Assembly: GCA_024760905.1 (NCBI GenBank)
Contig: CM045729.1
Location: 608,501-672,500, forward strand
DNA from: Plotosus lineatus
Taxonomy: Eukaryota; Chordata; Actinopteri; Siluriformes; Plotosidae
Length of the DNA: 64,000 bases
Direction: 5' to 3'
A program made the position numbers and the translations under genes. The notes below the pieces were generated by a model that had not been told where the DNA came from, made no database searches, and saw only the letters and a program-made list of their open reading frames with translations. This document shows positions 60,832-64,000 of the stretch, piece after piece (the first letter of the stretch is position 1; each line of letters starts with the position of its first letter).

Positions 60832-61264
60832 GCACTTGAAAATGGAAGGGACGACTGGATTTATGTACAGCCTCAGTCACTCACCAGGCTCCATGTGTTG
60901 TGATTAGCACCATTTTCCACTGGTGCAGGTTGATCCTGTTCGTCATTGCTGTTAAATTCTTCGACTTGTGATTGTCACCTTCACCATAGTCTCTCACTAC
61001 TTCTGTGAATTATGACAAGGTGAAATCTGCTTCCATAGAAACCCCCATTTCCGACAGTAACATTGAAATCTGGGCACTGCTCAGCTCCGTGAGCCCCAAT
61101 GCAGCCTTTATTTTTTGGTAGATGGAAAGCGCACTTACATCCCTCGCGTTCAGCGGTATGGAGCCTCGTAGCAAAACTCAGCAATAAAATAATCGACACT
61201 TCAACAGAAGCGGTACGATTCTTTCCAAAATAAATCAAACTAAAGATCAGAGCAGCAGCAGAAG
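60832..61264. other. tmem41a intron, nothing recognised
   Basis: No repeat or coding signal seen. Confidence 0.45.
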
Positions 61265-61272
61265 ACGTAAAG

Positions 61273-61614
61273 CAGGGATCACCAACGTGGTGCCCGTGGG
61301 CACCAGGTAGCCCGCAAGGACAATATAAGTTGCCCGCGGACCTGTTCACTGCTATTTTTAGGACAGGCCCATTTTTAGGACAGCGCCACTCTCCATTGAG
61401 CTGCATATAATTTTTTTGAATATATTTTTAAATCAAGTCAATATCTTCACATAGATGAATATCATTAATTATTAATAATAACATCTAATTAAATCTAATT
61501 AAATGTAAATTGAGCAAATTTGTAATTTCAGAGGTGTGTATCGACCTAGTAGCCCTTCGCATTAATTGGTACCCATGAAGTAGCTCTCAGTTTCAAAAAG
61601 GTTGGTGACCCCTG
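61273..61614. mobile_element. hAT-type MITE, 342 bp
   Basis: Perfect 8-bp target duplication ACGTAAAG (61265-61272, 61615-61622) and inverted ends CAGGGATCACCAAC / CAGGGGTCACCAAC. Contains TGCCCGTGGGCACCAGGTAGC and GAAGTAGCTCTCAGTTTC, words typical of a widespread hAT family. Confidence 0.9.
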
Positions 61615-61941
61615 ACGTAAAGGATTCTGATCCCGTTCGTCATTGATCAGTCGCTCAGGGTGCAACGGATTCAAACTCAATCAGAATCACTACACCTGAA
61701 CACAGACACGTAGTGTAGTGATGGGTTAAAGTAGCACTTAGAGTCTGTTTCCTCCCCAAACATCGTGTTCTTCCACCTCGGATGATGAAATCAGGATCAG
61801 AAAACAAGGAAACCGAGTCCATTTGTTTCTTACAATTTTTCACGAAGTCCCAATGGAAAAATATTTCAATAAAATAATTCGTACTTCACATTTATTAATA
61901 ATATATGATAATTTAGCAGAAAAAGAGTTGTGCAATCCAAA

Positions 61942-62985
<1,044 letters not shown>

Positions 62986-62989
62986 CTAA

Positions 62990-62991
<2 letters not shown>

Positions 62992-63025
<34 letters not shown>
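62992..63025. repeat. (GA)n microsatellite in tmem41a intron
   Basis: GA run just upstream of the exon acceptor. 63026-63470 shows only A-runs otherwise. Confidence 0.9.
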
Positions 63026-63027
<2 letters not shown>

Positions 63028-63477
63028 GAATGAATCCATGAGTATAAAAGATATTCTCAGTTTGGGGTTTTTTCCCTTTTTGGAGTTTTCAGGTTCTTCA
63101 CCCTGTTTAAGGTCACCTAGAACACTCCTTATTTTAGAAAGAAACACGTCTTTCTTTCCCTAAAAAATTACATTGATCAATTGTGTTCCAATGTTATAAT
63201 TATTACTTATAAACCCTTCTGTAGTTATGTCTTCACAGCTGGAAACTTGTTCTGATTAAAGAGGCGAGCGCTCGTTTCATTATAGACTCAAAATGACCAG
63301 GAAAAAAAAAAAAAAATAATAAAAAAACTTTAGATTAATCAGTCCATATTTGTTGTAAAAAAATGAAGGATGTTCCACATGAGAAACTACTTCCTTCATC
63401 GAACAACACAACCTGGATTTAACCTGGATAAACAGAAAAATCTGCTTAGTTCAATAGTAAAGATTAAAAGGATTACC

Positions 63478-63735
63478 GGGGATTTAGCTCAGTTGGTAGA
63501 GCGTCCACTTTATCCTCCGGAAGGTCGGAGTTCAAATCCGGCTGCGTCATACCATGAGACGTTAAAATTTGGAAGTTGTTGCTTCCTCCTTGGTGCTCAG
63601 CATCAAAAGGATAGAACAACGCAACAACTGGTGCTGTACAGCGGCAACGGGTGCCCGGAGCACTGGGGTCTCATGCGCATTGAGCATATGCGTGTATGAA
63701 ATTGTGCTATATAAGCATCCACAATGATAATAACA
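63478..63735 (+). mobile_element. tRNA-headed SINE, third family
   Basis: GGGGATTTAGCTCAGTTGGT, AGAGCG (A box) and GGAGTTCAAATCCGG (B box) look like a tRNA, but the acceptor arms do not pair (GGGGATT versus CTGCGTC), so it is not a tRNA gene. The body reads GAAGTTGTTGCTTCCTCCTT, GGTGCTCAGCATCAAAAGG and GTGCTATATAAGC. Confidence 0.75.
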
Positions 63736-63865
63736 ACTCTCCAGGCTCCAGAACTCAAGTTTCAAATTTGTTTGTATTTTTATACATTTTACAAAATAGT
63801 GTCTAATTTTAAAATCCAACTTCTTACGTGTACACTCAAGCTTTACACATGATGCATGTTATATA

Positions 63866-64000
63866 CTAGTCCTTCTCAAAAAAATTGCATATTGTGATAA
63901 AGTTCATTATTTTCTGTAATGTACTGATAAAAATTAAACTTTCATATATTTAAGATTCATTGCACACCAACTGAAATATTTCAGCTTTTTTATTGTTTTA
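63866..64000 (+). mobile_element. Tc1-like element 3, left inverted repeat
   Basis: After TA, CTAGTCCTTCTCAAAAAAAT-type end and TGATAAAGTTCATTATTTTC match the left end of Tc1 element 1. The element continues off the right edge. Confidence 0.85.

Noticed and set aside
63478..63550. tRNA gene
   Set aside because: A and B boxes are present, but the acceptor arms do not pair and a SINE body follows.

Overview
The window looks like nuclear DNA of a teleost fish. It has short split exons of vertebrate genes, many long (GT)n, (AT)n, (GA)n and (CT)n microsatellites, and a dense mix of fish-type mobile elements: an RTE-clade LINE that recurs about a dozen times, Rex3, a chromodomain Gypsy element, Tc1 elements, tRNA-headed SINEs, hAT-type elements and an endogenous retrovirus (ERV). 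The species cannot be named from sequence alone. No prokaryotic features are present.

Three host loci are visible. (1) About 5.0-13.9 kb, plus strand: the last five visible exons of tspear, all EAR repeats, with matching splice phases and a final stop. (2) 27.3-45.9 kb, plus strand: an intron-containing, decayed tra2b-like splicing-factor gene. Six exons line up in phase, but there are two TGA stops, a 7-nt net deletion in the RRM exon and a GC donor. One intron has grown to nearly 17 kb by nested insertions. (3) 59.1-63.0 kb, minus strand: the last two coding exons of tmem41a, continuing off the right edge.

Layout. 1-3480: minus-strand ERV (RNase H, RT, end of protease, gag, tRNA-Trp primer site, LTR) inserted into an RTE copy (3481-4256). 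4.5-14 kb: tspear exons separated by minisatellites, SINE, L2-like, RTE and Rex3 debris. 14-27 kb: no host gene; five RTE copies (16603-25353), two SINEs and a Tigger-like element. 27-46 kb: tra2b-like relic holding a Tigger-like element > Gypsy > Rex3 stack (28489-36875), a hAT fragment, a chimeric SINE, and a SINE plus a near full-length RTE at one target site. 46-59 kb: SINE, hAT-like and L2 remnants, then a Tigger-like pair of ends (51375-58650) enclosing an RTE, a Tc1 element that itself carries an RTE, and a second Tc1. 59-64 kb: tmem41a with two hAT-type elements (8-bp target duplications) and an RTE fragment in its intron, then a tRNA-headed SINE and the start of a third Tc1.

The clearest theme is one RTE LINE machinery: autonomous copies, internally deleted copies, and a SINE family ending in the same 3' tail. 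One SINE has exchanged that tail for an L2-like tail. A second theme is UG-rich repeats right at splice sites of three genes, including a minisatellite that duplicates the intron/exon boundary of the last tmem41a exon. I see no CRISPR, operon or bacterial defence system. Insertion limits supported by target-site duplications are exact; other element limits are approximate.
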